This document shows positions 1-7,881 of a DNA stretch of 64,000 nucleotides, piece after piece (the stretch's first letter is position 1; every line of letters starts with the position of its first letter). Where the stretch lies: the NCBI GenBank assembly GCA_905339215.1, contig CAJPFN010000024.1:62001-126000 (forward strand), in the 5' to 3' direction. The notes beneath the pieces are model-generated. The model was given only the letters and a program-made list of their open reading frames with translations. It searched no databases and was not told the origin of the DNA. The stretch is from Rhizobiaceae bacterium (GTDB taxonomy: Bacteria; Pseudomonadota; Alphaproteobacteria; Rhizobiales; Rhizobiaceae). A program made the translations under genes and the position numbers.

Positions 1-198
1 TTCGACGATACGCGTCTTGCTTCGCGCTGATCGCTGCCTCACCGCATTGTTGAGGTCCGTGAGCGACAGGTAGCGTTCGTCATCCGGCCGGTTGAACCAT
101 TCCGAGGACACGCGGCCGATCCGCTGACCGCGGCTGGCGTCGACCTTGTAGCCATTGCGCGCGTTGTGCACAGGCGCCTGAATTTCCATCTGGGTCAT
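1..198 (-). CDS. DUF932 family protein, 5' part only (runs off the window)
   Basis: A reading frame starts at the ATG whose complement lies at 196-198 and stays open to the left edge, giving 66 codons (MTQMEIQAPVHNARN...). A GGAG ribosome-binding site lies about 7 nt upstream. The N-terminal pattern (NARNGYKVDASRG, then VSSEWFNRP and RYLSLTDL) matches, from memory, plasmid/phage-type DUF932 proteins common on rhizobial plasmids and integrative elements. Function is unknown. It is divergent from the DUF1173 gene, a pairing I associate with mobile replicon backbones. Most of the protein is outside the window, so the family call is moderate. Confidence 0.65.
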   Translation of the reverse strand, partial: MTQMEIQAPVHNARNGYKVDASRGQRIGRVSSEWFNRPDDERYLSLTDLNNAVRQRSARSKTRIVE

Positions 199-549
199 GG
201 TCTTGCTCCGCGACGGGCGCCGGGAGCCTCTCTCCCGGACCTTTACCCGCCGCCCGCTACCCGCCAGCTCTCTCCCTCTGCCGGCAGCGCCCTGCGCCAA
301 AGAAGCGGCGCCGCTGCAGCCAGCCGCAGCGCCATCGACACGTTGTCAAGGGTGCTAAGGGCGCACGGTGAATTGCTTAGAGGGAACGGCCTCGGGCTGC
401 CTACAGGAGGCTCAACGGAGCTTCAGGTCCGCACCGTATTCCTCGGGGGGTTTTTCCTCGTTCCGGCACGGGATCCAGGGAGGGCCAGGTCTGTTCGATG
501 CTTTAGGGATGGAGCCATCCCGTTGCGTCATCGAGAAAACCGTGAATCA

Positions 550-1806
550 ATGACAAGCGGAGATGCCGTGGCATCCGGAGCGATGGAGGCGATGCGACGT
601 TTCAGACTGGCTGACCGCGAGATCGAGGAAACCTCACCTGATCTGCAGGATGCGCTGGCCGATGCGTATCGTCGCCGCATTCGTCCTCTTTGCCTTTGCA
701 AGGAAGCTGGTCTTGCCATGTACATTGCGCAGGTCGGAGATCAGTACATCGTCAAGCGAATGCCGTTGTCAGGTAGCGCGCACGATGTGACATGCTCATC
801 TTACGACCCCCCTGATGAGTTGTCCGGCCTCGGCGTCTTGATGGGAAACGCCATTCAGATTGATCCCGAGACCGGGCTGTCGGCGCTAAAGGTTGGGTTC
901 AGCTTGACGAAACTCGGATCCCGGACAGCTCCAGTCGCTGGTGCGGGCACCGTGGAGAGCGTCATAAGTGATGCGCGAAAACTCTCATTGCGCAGTCTGC
1001 TGCACTATCTCTGGCACCAGGCGGAGCTGACAGCCTGGACCTCGCGCTGGTCGGGAAAGCGGCATTGGTTCAACATCAGATGGCATCTGATCGAAGCGGC
1101 CCGGCAGATGACGGTAAGGGGTGGAATGCTGAGCGATGTGTTATTCGTGCCCGAGCCATTTCGCGCGACGGACAAGGCTGCGATCGAGCAGCGTCGGGCC
1201 GCTGCTCTGGCGCTTGCATTGCAACCGAGGAGCGGTCCGCGGAAACTGATGCTCCTTGTCGGCGAGGTGAAGGATGTCACGCCCGCGCGTAACGGGCATC
1301 GTCTGGTTATCAAGCACATGCCGGACTTTCCATTGATGCTCGACGAAACCCTTCATCGCCGACTCGTGGCTCACTTCGAAAATGAGCTTGCCTTGTGGGA
1401 TGCGGACGAACAATCGCATCTCATGACCATCGCCACGTTCGGCATTGCCCCATCGGGGCTCGCCGTGGTCGAGGAGATCGCCTTTATGGTGGTCGCTGAG
1501 AATTGGGTGCCTTACGATTCGATTTATGAGAAGCGGCTGATCGATGCGCTCGCGAAGCTCAGGGCTCGTAGCGTGAAGGGGTTGCGTTACAACCTGCCCG
1601 CGGGCAAGCCGAGCGCCGTGGCCATGCTTCAGACCGGGAATAGGCCGATCGGCTTGTACATCGTCCCGTTGTCGGCCGAGAGCGGGTATGAGGAGGCGTT
1701 GGACGAAATGATCTCTTCACGGTCCGATGTCGATGCGTGGATATGGAGGATTGCGGATGGTGAAATGCCGCGGTTGCCGATACGCACGGGAATTCGTGAT
1801 CTCTGA
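550..1806 (+). CDS. DUF1173 family protein
   Basis: This is a 418-codon gene of unknown function. Conserved-looking stretches are RPLCLCKEAGLAMYIA near the start, GDQYIVKRMPLSGSAHD, SLLHYLWHQAELTAW in the middle and MLLVGEVKD further on. They resemble DUF1173, a family of large uncharacterised proteins found mainly on alphaproteobacterial plasmids and conjugative elements. The frame is open back to 166, but the extra N-terminus is low-complexity and overlaps the start of the divergent DUF932 gene, so I take the ATG at 550. The cluster of Cys and His residues (LCLC, HDVTC) could bind metal, but this is not shown. Confidence 0.7.
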   Translation: MTSGDAVASGAMEAMRRFRLADREIEETSPDLQDALADAYRRRIRPLCLCKEAGLAMYIAQVGDQYIVKRMPLSGSAHDVTCSSYDPPDELSGLGVLMGNAIQIDPETGLSALKVGFSLTKLGSRTAPVAGAGTVESVISDARKLSLRSLLHYLWHQAELTAWTSRWSGKRHWFNIRWHLIEAARQMTVRGGMLSDVLFVPEPFRATDKAAIEQRRAAALALALQPRSGPRKLMLLVGEVKDVTPARNGHRLVIKHMPDFPLMLDETLHRRLVAHFENELALWDADEQSHLMTIATFGIAPSGLAVVEEIAFMVVAENWVPYDSIYEKRLIDALAKLRARSVKGLRYNLPAGKPSAVAMLQTGNRPIGLYIVPLSAESGYEEALDEMISSRSDVDAWIWRIADGEMPRLPIRTGIRDL

Positions 1807-1872
1807 TTGCCAACGAGAGGTTGGTGCATGAGCCCCGATTTAGTACCAAATCTGCTCTGACACGTAGTTTTC

Positions 1873-2706
1873 TCAGCGTTGTGTCGAGAGAACCCACGAT
1901 AGGGGAATGATAAGACTCAGGAGTATTGGCTGATGCAAGAGGTAGATTGAGAGGCTTCGGTTTCCCATCCAAACCAACACCCCTGCGAACCAGTTGTGTT
2001 TCCTGAGTTTAGCGGCCGAGTTTCGACCGCTGCGGAAGGGAAGCAGTTTTGCCGTTGCCATGCCAACAAGCGTGATTCCAACCCAAGGGAAAATGGGAAC
2101 AAAATCGTTACTGGACGGCGGGTTTTCAGCAAATCCGGTCCAAGCCAGCCACCGGGTGTCGAATGCCGGCGTATGGACAATAAATGGAAGGACAACAACA
2201 GCTACTGCCAGGCCGAGACAGACTGTGGCGCTGGTGCGTAGGAACACTGCGCCGCAAAGCGTCGCCGCGGCGATTGCGTGTAGGATCCCGAAATAGATGA
2301 AGCTGTCTGGGAAGATGAACCAAGTGACGACAGAAATCACTCCTGCAAAAGCAATGATCGTTAGAAGCCGGCGGCCAAACGCTCTCACGTCGATTGTCGC
2401 AGGATGGGCGAGCACTAGGCTGACACCAACTAGAAACATGAATGTTCCGGCAAGGCTTCGTCCGAAGGCAAGCCAGACGGGATGTCGTGCTACACCGCTG
2501 ATGATTCCGGTGAATTCCAGATCCCACACAATATGAAACAGGACGACGCCTGCGATCGCCAGTCCTCGTGCGAGGTCAATCGCTACAACGCGCTGGCCGT
2601 GGGCCAATGTCTTTGCCTCTCGTGTGCGCCGTGGATTCGCAGATCCTCGCACGCGGCGCTCCGGCGCTGGGTAACTGGTGGGCATCGCTCCACGCGTGCG
2701 GCTCAT
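1873..2706 (-). CDS. DUF1624 / heparan-alpha-glucosaminide N-acetyltransferase-like membrane protein
   Basis: This 277-residue multi-spanning membrane protein opens with a basic cytosolic stretch. The family signature AIDLARGLAIAGVVLFHIVWDLEF follows, then about seven hydrophobic helices and a final SIYLLHQPILLSL helix with a conserved-type His. DUF1624 proteins are thought to transfer acyl groups across or at the membrane; the substrate here is unknown. The start overlaps the stop of the upstream DsbA gene by 4 bp (ATGA), so it is the last gene of the PCu(A)C-SCO-DsbB-DsbA operon. Whether it modifies envelope sugars as part of the same stress response is inference. Confidence 0.75.
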   Translation of the reverse strand: MSRTRGAMPTSYPAPERRVRGSANPRRTREAKTLAHGQRVVAIDLARGLAIAGVVLFHIVWDLEFTGIISGVARHPVWLAFGRSLAGTFMFLVGVSLVLAHPATIDVRAFGRRLLTIIAFAGVISVVTWFIFPDSFIYFGILHAIAAATLCGAVFLRTSATVCLGLAVAVVVLPFIVHTPAFDTRWLAWTGFAENPPSSNDFVPIFPWVGITLVGMATAKLLPFRSGRNSAAKLRKHNWFAGVLVWMGNRSLSIYLLHQPILLSLIIPLSWVLSTQR

Positions 2707-3359
2707 TGAGTCCCTTGAGCGAGCTTCACTTCACTATCGACAAGCTCGACGAGTTGTTGCGGCCCGAAGGTTTGCATGCTCTTGCCGTTGACGAAGAACG
2801 TTGGGGTCTGCTCAACGCGCCACGTATCGATGTCCTTCGATTCCTGTTCGAGCACCGCGGTGACCTCATCCGAAGAGGCGTCTTGCCGCGCGCGCTCAAG
2901 GTCCAACCCGGCGGCGGCCGCGGCCTGCCATGCCTTGTCAACGACCGGCCCGCTATGGGGGGCCCATTCCGGCTGTGCGGCCAGGAGAGCTTCTAAGACT
3001 GGTTCGAAGAGATTTTGCTTTCGTGCGGCTTCAAGGATTCCTACTGCCTGGTCCGAACCGTCGTGGAATGCGGCGTATCGTAGGACGAGTCGGACATCAT
3101 GAGGATATTGTGCAAGGATGTTCTTTACGATGGGATAGAAGGCGCGGCAGGCTTCGCATGACGGATCGAAGAACTCCACGATGGTGACAGGGGCGCTGGC
3201 CGGTCCGATGACCGGCGAGTAGTCCCTGATGAGGCTGGCGTCCTCGGAGATCGCCTCCGCCCCACTTTCACCGGCACGGTCGTAGTAGAGTGCGGACCCT
3301 GCGAAGAGGATGGCAGAGGCGACGGCGGCGGATACGACTATCAACTGTCGACGGTTCAT
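2703..3359 (-). CDS. DsbA-family thiol oxidoreductase (periplasmic, membrane-anchored)
   Basis: This 218-residue protein has an N-terminal signal/anchor (RRQLIVVSAAVASAILFAGSAL) and a thioredoxin fold. The active site is CEAC (FFDPSCEACRAFYP) and the cis-proline loop is EQTPTFFVNG. It should oxidise or shuffle disulfides in the periplasm with the DsbB-like protein encoded immediately upstream. The ATG at 3359 is chosen because it overlaps the dsbB stop by 4 bp and begins a proper signal sequence; the longer frame reading upstream lies inside dsbB. CEAC differs from classical CPHC, which affects redox potential. It is one of three DsbA-like proteins in the window. Confidence 0.88.
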   Translation of the reverse strand: MNRRQLIVVSAAVASAILFAGSALYYDRAGESGAEAISEDASLIRDYSPVIGPASAPVTIVEFFDPSCEACRAFYPIVKNILAQYPHDVRLVLRYAAFHDGSDQAVGILEAARKQNLFEPVLEALLAAQPEWAPHSGPVVDKAWQAAAAAGLDLERARQDASSDEVTAVLEQESKDIDTWRVEQTPTFFVNGKSMQTFGPQQLVELVDSEVKLAQGTQ

Positions 3360-3805
3360 CGGTAAACTCCCGGGCGGCACAGGAAAAGGAGCCCGCCGAT
3401 TCCCACAAAGGCAAGCAGGGAGGCGAGTGGCAAGGGCACGCTGCCGAGAATTGTCATGGCCTCTCCAGCACAAGATGGTCCGGTGCGCGTGCAAGGGGTT
3501 ATCGCTTCTTCGACAAGGCCGAAGTAAATTAGTGTGTGGAGGGCGGCAATCGCCGCTCCAATCCCGACCAACGGTAACGCGTAGAACCTGACGCCGGGAT
3601 CAGATCGAAACGCTGCGATTCCTAAGATGATCGCGAGCGGAAACATGAATATTCTCTGAAACCAGCAGAGATTGCAGGGCGTTTGACCCACAATCTCGCC
3701 AATGAACAAGGCAGTGAGCGTTGCTGCTACTGCGATCATCCAGGCAAACAGGAGCCACCAGCTATTGTGCTCCTCGATCGCATCGTTGGATAATTTATTG
3801 AGCAT
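3356..3805 (-). CDS. dsbB: Disulfide bond formation protein B (DsbB/BdbC-like)
   Basis: This 149-residue inner-membrane protein has four hydrophobic helices. The first periplasmic loop carries CNLC (GQTPCNLCWFQRIFMFP), followed by the Gln/Arg pair typical of DsbB. The second loop carries the paired cysteines TPCTRTGPSC. The length and the CxxC loop fit BdbC/DsbB proteins that re-oxidise a partner DsbA and pass electrons to quinone. The partner is the DsbA translated from the overlapping start at 3359. The SCO gene ends 3 bp upstream, so the genes are co-transcribed. Confidence 0.9.
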   Translation of the reverse strand: MLNKLSNDAIEEHNSWWLLFAWMIAVAATLTALFIGEIVGQTPCNLCWFQRIFMFPLAIILGIAAFRSDPGVRFYALPLVGIGAAIAALHTLIYFGLVEEAITPCTRTGPSCAGEAMTILGSVPLPLASLLAFVGIGGLLFLCRPGVYR

Positions 3806-3808
3806 CGG

Positions 3809-4429
3809 TCAAGAGCTTGTTACTTGCCCCTTCGCCAGGCGACGAAGCTTTTCCAATCGTGTTTCGCGGGGTTCGTGCATGTCCATCATTCCGCCAAAGC
3901 CTCCATCCGCTTTCATGAGGAATACGCCGGCAGTGTGATCCATCGTGTACTCCCCGGCTTCCAAGGGAACCCTTTTCGCGTAGGCGGAAAAGGCCTTGAG
4001 CGCGGCATCTGTCTCGGCAGCCGTACCGCGAAGCGCCAGGATCCGGCTGTCGAAGGATGTCATGTAACTTGCCAGGGCTTCTTTGGTATCGCGCTCCGGA
4101 TCGACCGTGATGAATAGAACCTCGAAACCGTCGGCTACAGGTCCCAGCTCCGTCATCAGGTCCGTTAGCTCGAACAGCGTCGTCGGACAAATGTCGGGAC
4201 AGTAGGTGAATCCGAAGAAGACCAGATAGGGTCGACCGGCCAGCGACTGATTGTCGACGCGTTCGCCGGTATGCGACACCAAGGAGAAAGGCCCACCGAC
4301 TTTCGCGGTGCCACTTGAAGTCTCGACCGTCGGACTGCGACCGGATAGTTGCGTCGACACGATCACGAACATGCCGAGCACCACGATGGCGGCCCACACC
4401 ATGAGCCGGAAGGCCCGCAGTCCGCTCAC
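3809..4429 (-). CDS. SCO1/SenC family copper chaperone / thiol-disulfide protein
   Basis: This 206-residue protein has an N-terminal membrane anchor (FRLMVWAAIVVLGMFVIV) and a thioredoxin-like SCO domain. The metal/redox motif is CPDIC (FGFTYCPDICPTTL) and the distal ligand His lies in MDHTAGVFLM. SCO proteins deliver copper to the CuA site of cytochrome oxidase, usually together with PCu(A)C, which is encoded just upstream with a 4-bp overlap. No oxidase subunit is encoded in this window, so a role in periplasmic copper or thiol homeostasis is also possible. Confidence 0.93.
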   Translation of the reverse strand: MSGLRAFRLMVWAAIVVLGMFVIVSTQLSGRSPTVETSSGTAKVGGPFSLVSHTGERVDNQSLAGRPYLVFFGFTYCPDICPTTLFELTDLMTELGPVADGFEVLFITVDPERDTKEALASYMTSFDSRILALRGTAAETDAALKAFSAYAKRVPLEAGEYTMDHTAGVFLMKADGGFGGMMDMHEPRETRLEKLRRLAKGQVTSS

Positions 4430-4932
4430 GGCGTATGACCGCCGTGCTCATTGCCGCTGCCCGTTTCCACCGTGGGGTTTCTCTGCACGACAAACTCGAT
4501 CTCTACGGTCCCGGCCCGGGCGAACTCCAATGTCGCCTTGAAGCTGCTCCCTTCGATCAGCTGCTGGTTGGGCTTGATGAGCATAAGGTGGATGCCGCCT
4601 GGCGCCAACTCGACCGAGGCTCCTGCAGCGATCTCGACTCCATCGGGAAGTGGACGCATGCGGGCAATGCCGTCATCCATGGTCATCTGATGGACTTCGA
4701 TCCGATCAGCTATCGGAGTCGATCCGCCGGTCAGTCTGTCGGGCTGTGACCCTGAATTTGTCACCGTCAGATAGGCTCCGGCGACCGGGGCAGCGGACGG
4801 CGTGACCCGTGACCACGGATGGCCAATCTTGATATCACCTTGCGAGAATTGGTGTGCAAAAGCTGATGTAGAAAGCAGCATCGCGGCCAACATGCAAATG
4901 AGCTTCACGGTCAGCTTGAACCCGAAAGACAA
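4426..4932 (-). CDS. PCu(A)C periplasmic copper chaperone
   Basis: This 168-residue protein has a signal peptide (LICMLAAMLLSTSAFA) and a DUF461/PCu(A)C cupredoxin-like domain. The Cu(I) ligand pattern is complete: VHQM with a following Met (GIARMRPL), and GGIHLMLIKP near the C-terminus. The tail NEHGGHTP adds extra His residues. It should pass Cu(I) to SCO or to oxidase CuA sites. It is the first gene of the operon running to 1873. The 90-bp gap to the upstream ATPase gene contains no clear terminator, so read-through from the ATPase promoter is possible. Confidence 0.92.
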   Translation of the reverse strand: MSFGFKLTVKLICMLAAMLLSTSAFAHQFSQGDIKIGHPWSRVTPSAAPVAGAYLTVTNSGSQPDRLTGGSTPIADRIEVHQMTMDDGIARMRPLPDGVEIAAGASVELAPGGIHLMLIKPNQQLIEGSSFKATLEFARAGTVEIEFVVQRNPTVETGSGNEHGGHTP

Positions 4933-5022
4933 TGGGTTTCCTCCAACTATTGTTCTTTCGCGGCTTTATCGCCCTTTCGTGTCATAGGGACCACTACGCA
5001 CTTCGCCGCATAGGGCCTGCCA

Positions 5023-7800
5023 TCATGTTTCACGAAGCCCCTTCCAGGCGAGCAGTCGCATGGCATTGGCGGTGACCAATACCGTCGCGCCGGTATCGGC
5101 AAGAATGGCGGGCCACAGCCCGGTCACGCCGAGAACCGTGGTTACGAGGAATACGGCCTTCAGGCCAAGCGAGAGGGTGATATTCTGGAGGATGTTGCGC
5201 ATGGTGAGGCGCGACAACACCACCATATTGGCGATGTCCTTGACACGGCCATGCAAGACCGCCGCATCGGCTGTTTCCAGAGCAACGTCCGTGCCGCTGC
5301 CCATGGCAATGCCGATGTCAGCAGCTGCGAGCGCCGGAGCGTCATTGATCCCGTCACCGACCTTGGCCACGAACTTGCCCTTCGCGCGCATCTCGCCGAC
5401 GATTTTCTGTTTGTCCTGCGGCATCAGTTCTGCGCGTGCTTCGATGTCGAGCGACGAGGCTATGGCTTTTGCTGTCCGCTCATTGTCGCCCGTCAGCATG
5501 ACGGTTTCGGCTCCAAGATCGTGTAGCGCGGCTATACCGGTCTTGGCGTCCTCGCGCGGTTCGTCGCGTATTGCGAAGAGGCCCGCCACCTCCGTTCCGG
5601 CAAGCAGCACCGAAACAGTCTTGCCTTCGTCGTTCAGCGCGGCGATTTGCGATAGCAGCCCTTGGTCCAATTTGACCTTTTCGGCCGCGGCGCGCGGTGA
5701 AGCCAGAAAGAGCTTCACCGCATCCACTGTCCCTACCACACCCTTGCCGCCAACAGCGCCGGCATCGGTGGCGGCGACGACAGGAACCTTGTCAGCCTCC
5801 GCCCTTGCCAGGATGGCCACAGCCAGCGGATGGCTCGATCCGGCCTCAAGGGCCGCTGCGAGCCTCAATACCTCGCGCCCGTCGCGTGCCACACCGATGA
5901 TGTCGGTGACCTTCGGCTTGCCTTCGGTAAGCGTCCCGGTTTTGTCTAGCGCGACGTAGTTGACTTTGCCCAGATTCTCCAGCACCGCTCCGCCCTTCAT
6001 CAGGAGACCACGGCGTGCCCCGGCGGATAGCGCCGCGGCGATTGCCGCAGGCGTGGAGATGACCAGCGCGCAGGGGCATCCGATCAGGAGAACTGCGAGG
6101 CCACGATAGATCCAGGTGTTCCATTCCGCGCCGGCAAGCAGCGGCGGCAAGATCGCTATCAGTGCAGCCACCACCATTACGCCCGGGGTATAATATTTCG
6201 AGAAGCGATCGATAAAGCGTTCGGTCGGCGCCTTGGACTCCTGGGCCTCCTCGACCAATGCGATGATGCGGGAAATGGTGTTGTCGGCCGCTGATGCCGT
6301 TACACGCACCCTGAGCACGCCTTCCTGATTCACAGTGCCGGCGAAGACATTGTCGCCCGTCTCCTTGCGCTTCGGTACGGACTCGCCGGTCACCGGCGCC
6401 TCGTCGACCGCGCTTTCGCCGGAGAGCACGATGCCGTCGGCGGGCACACGGTCGCCGGGCCGAACGAGCACCACAGCATCTACCGTCAGGCTTTCGGCGG
6501 GAACCGTCTGCGTGGCACCGTCGCGCTCAAGGAGCGCAGTCTTGGGCATCAGTGTTGCGAGCGCCCGTATCGAGGCGCGAGCCCGGCCTGTCGCTATCCC
6601 TTCAAGGAGTTCACCGACAAGAAACAGGAAGACGACGACGGCGGCCTCTTCGGCCGCATTGATGATGACAGCTCCGACTGCCGCGACCGTCATCAACGTC
6701 TCGATTGTGAAAGGGCTCCCGTTTGCAGCACCGAGCAAGGCGCGTCGCGCAATTGGTATGAGCCCGACGGCCATTGCAACGATGAAGCCCCACGGCTGGG
6801 TCTGCGGAAGAACCTGCGAAAGCCCAAAAGCGACGGCCAGCGCGATGCCGCAGATGATCGTCAATTGCGCTTTAGATGTTTTCCACCAGGGTCCGTCCTG
6901 CGGCCCGTGATCGTGCCCGTGCATGCCTTCCAGGGCATCAGGCGCCTCGGTAGCGATCCCGCTTGCTGTCAGTGCCTGGTCAAGCCTACTGTCCGGCCCA
7001 TGGACATGGTTTGCGGGGGCGGTGGCCGGCCTTTGTCCCGCAGGGCCTATCGGCGCGGCTTTGTAGCCAAGGCTGGTGACCTTGCGGGCAAGTCCGTCGA
7101 GGTCAGCCTTGCTTCCGTGCGTGACGGTCATGGTGCCAGCAACAACTGATACCTTCACATCAGTGACATCCGGCATACGGCGCACTGCCGTGTCGATCTT
7201 TGCCGCACAGCTCGCGCAATCCATGCCCGCGACGCGAAAGCGGGTCTGATGCGCGCCTGGCGACGCAGTCTCCTCGATGTAACCAGTCGCGACGCGATAT
7301 TCGCCTGAATGACTGTGCCCCGCGTGATCGCGATCAGCATGATCGTGCTTGCAATCCGGCCCGTGAACATGTCCGGCATGGTCATGGCCGGAATGGTCGT
7401 GTCCGGCGTGATCGCGGTCATGGTCGGCATGATCGTGCTTGCCGTTCGGCCCGTGCACATGGCCGGCATGGTCATGGTCCGAATGATCTTGATCGGCGTG
7501 ATCGTCGTCATGGTCCGAATGGTCGGACTTTCGGTCTTGACCGTGGGCGGGCTCCGCAGCCTTCGACCTCTTCACCGCACCAAGGCGTGTGGCCTTATAG
7601 CCTAGCCGGTTGACCTTTTGGGCCAGTGTGTCGAGATCGAGCTTGTCTCCGTGTTCAACGCTCATGGTGCCAGCAACAACCGACACGTTCACATCTGTGA
7701 CATTCGGTATTCGTCGGACCGCTTTGTCGATCTTGGCGGCGCAACTTGCGCAATCCATGCCTTCAACCCGAAAGCGGGTGCGGCGTGCTGCAGCGGTCAT
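5023..7800 (-). CDS. zntA: Heavy-metal P1B-2-type ATPase (Zn2+/Cd2+/Pb2+ exporter) with duplicated HMA and His-rich linker
   Basis: This 925-residue inner-membrane pump has HMA domain 1 (CASC at residues 17-20) and a very His/Asp-rich segment at about 92-166 with a repeated HDHAGHVHGP unit. HMA domain 2 follows (CASC at 195-198). The ATPase core has TGES, the CPC transmembrane motif (GCPCALVIST), phosphorylation motif DKTGTLT, SSHPLA and GDGINDAPAL. CPC with this core fits the ZntA/CadA class that exports Zn, Cd or Pb. It is about 200 residues longer than classical ZntA because of the second HMA and the linker, which may act as a metal buffer. A MerR-type promoter precedes it at 7830-7860. 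Confidence 0.93.
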   Translation of the reverse strand: MTAAARRTRFRVEGMDCASCAAKIDKAVRRIPNVTDVNVSVVAGTMSVEHGDKLDLDTLAQKVNRLGYKATRLGAVKRSKAAEPAHGQDRKSDHSDHDDDHADQDHSDHDHAGHVHGPNGKHDHADHDRDHAGHDHSGHDHAGHVHGPDCKHDHADRDHAGHSHSGEYRVATGYIEETASPGAHQTRFRVAGMDCASCAAKIDTAVRRMPDVTDVKVSVVAGTMTVTHGSKADLDGLARKVTSLGYKAAPIGPAGQRPATAPANHVHGPDSRLDQALTASGIATEAPDALEGMHGHDHGPQDGPWWKTSKAQLTIICGIALAVAFGLSQVLPQTQPWGFIVAMAVGLIPIARRALLGAANGSPFTIETLMTVAAVGAVIINAAEEAAVVVFLFLVGELLEGIATGRARASIRALATLMPKTALLERDGATQTVPAESLTVDAVVLVRPGDRVPADGIVLSGESAVDEAPVTGESVPKRKETGDNVFAGTVNQEGVLRVRVTASAADNTISRIIALVEEAQESKAPTERFIDRFSKYYTPGVMVVAALIAILPPLLAGAEWNTWIYRGLAVLLIGCPCALVISTPAAIAAALSAGARRGLLMKGGAVLENLGKVNYVALDKTGTLTEGKPKVTDIIGVARDGREVLRLAAALEAGSSHPLAVAILARAEADKVPVVAATDAGAVGGKGVVGTVDAVKLFLASPRAAAEKVKLDQGLLSQIAALNDEGKTVSVLLAGTEVAGLFAIRDEPREDAKTGIAALHDLGAETVMLTGDNERTAKAIASSLDIEARAELMPQDKQKIVGEMRAKGKFVAKVGDGINDAPALAAADIGIAMGSGTDVALETADAAVLHGRVKDIANMVVLSRLTMRNILQNITLSLGLKAVFLVTTVLGVTGLWPAILADTGATVLVTANAMRLLAWKGLRET

Positions 7801-7829
7801 CTCGATGTCTCCTGTCTCGCAGGGACTAA

Positions 7830-7860
7830 GTCATAGGACCTATAGCAGCTAGAGGGTCAA
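7830..7860 (-). promoter_or_regulatory. MerR-family-type promoter/operator P1 (before the Zn/Cd/Pb ATPase)
   Basis: Read on the minus strand: -35 TTGACC (7855-7860), a 19-nt spacer and -10 TATGAC (7830-7835). The spacer contains the imperfect dyad ACCCTCTAG / CTATAGGT, close to the operators of ZntR/CadR/PbrR regulators. The over-long spacer is the hallmark of promoters activated by MerR proteins. It lies 30 bp upstream of the ATPase start. Confidence 0.82.
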
Positions 7861-7881
7861 GGGGCCTTGAGAGATTCTTCG

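Noticed and set aside
166-549. N-terminal extension of the DUF1173 frame back to an ATG at 166
   Set aside because: The residues are low-complexity, overlap the divergent DUF932 start and have no family resemblance; the ATG at 550 fits the family N-terminus.
7309-7530. The tandem-looking repeat within the ATPase gene as a CRISPR or satellite
   Set aside because: It is in-frame coding repeat for the His-rich linker, with irregular units and no spacers.
5060-7605. Long plus-strand open frames across the P-type ATPase (for example 5060-5959 and 6335-6910)
   Set aside because: These are antisense frames created by GC-rich codon bias opposite a gene with complete motifs; they contain no domains.
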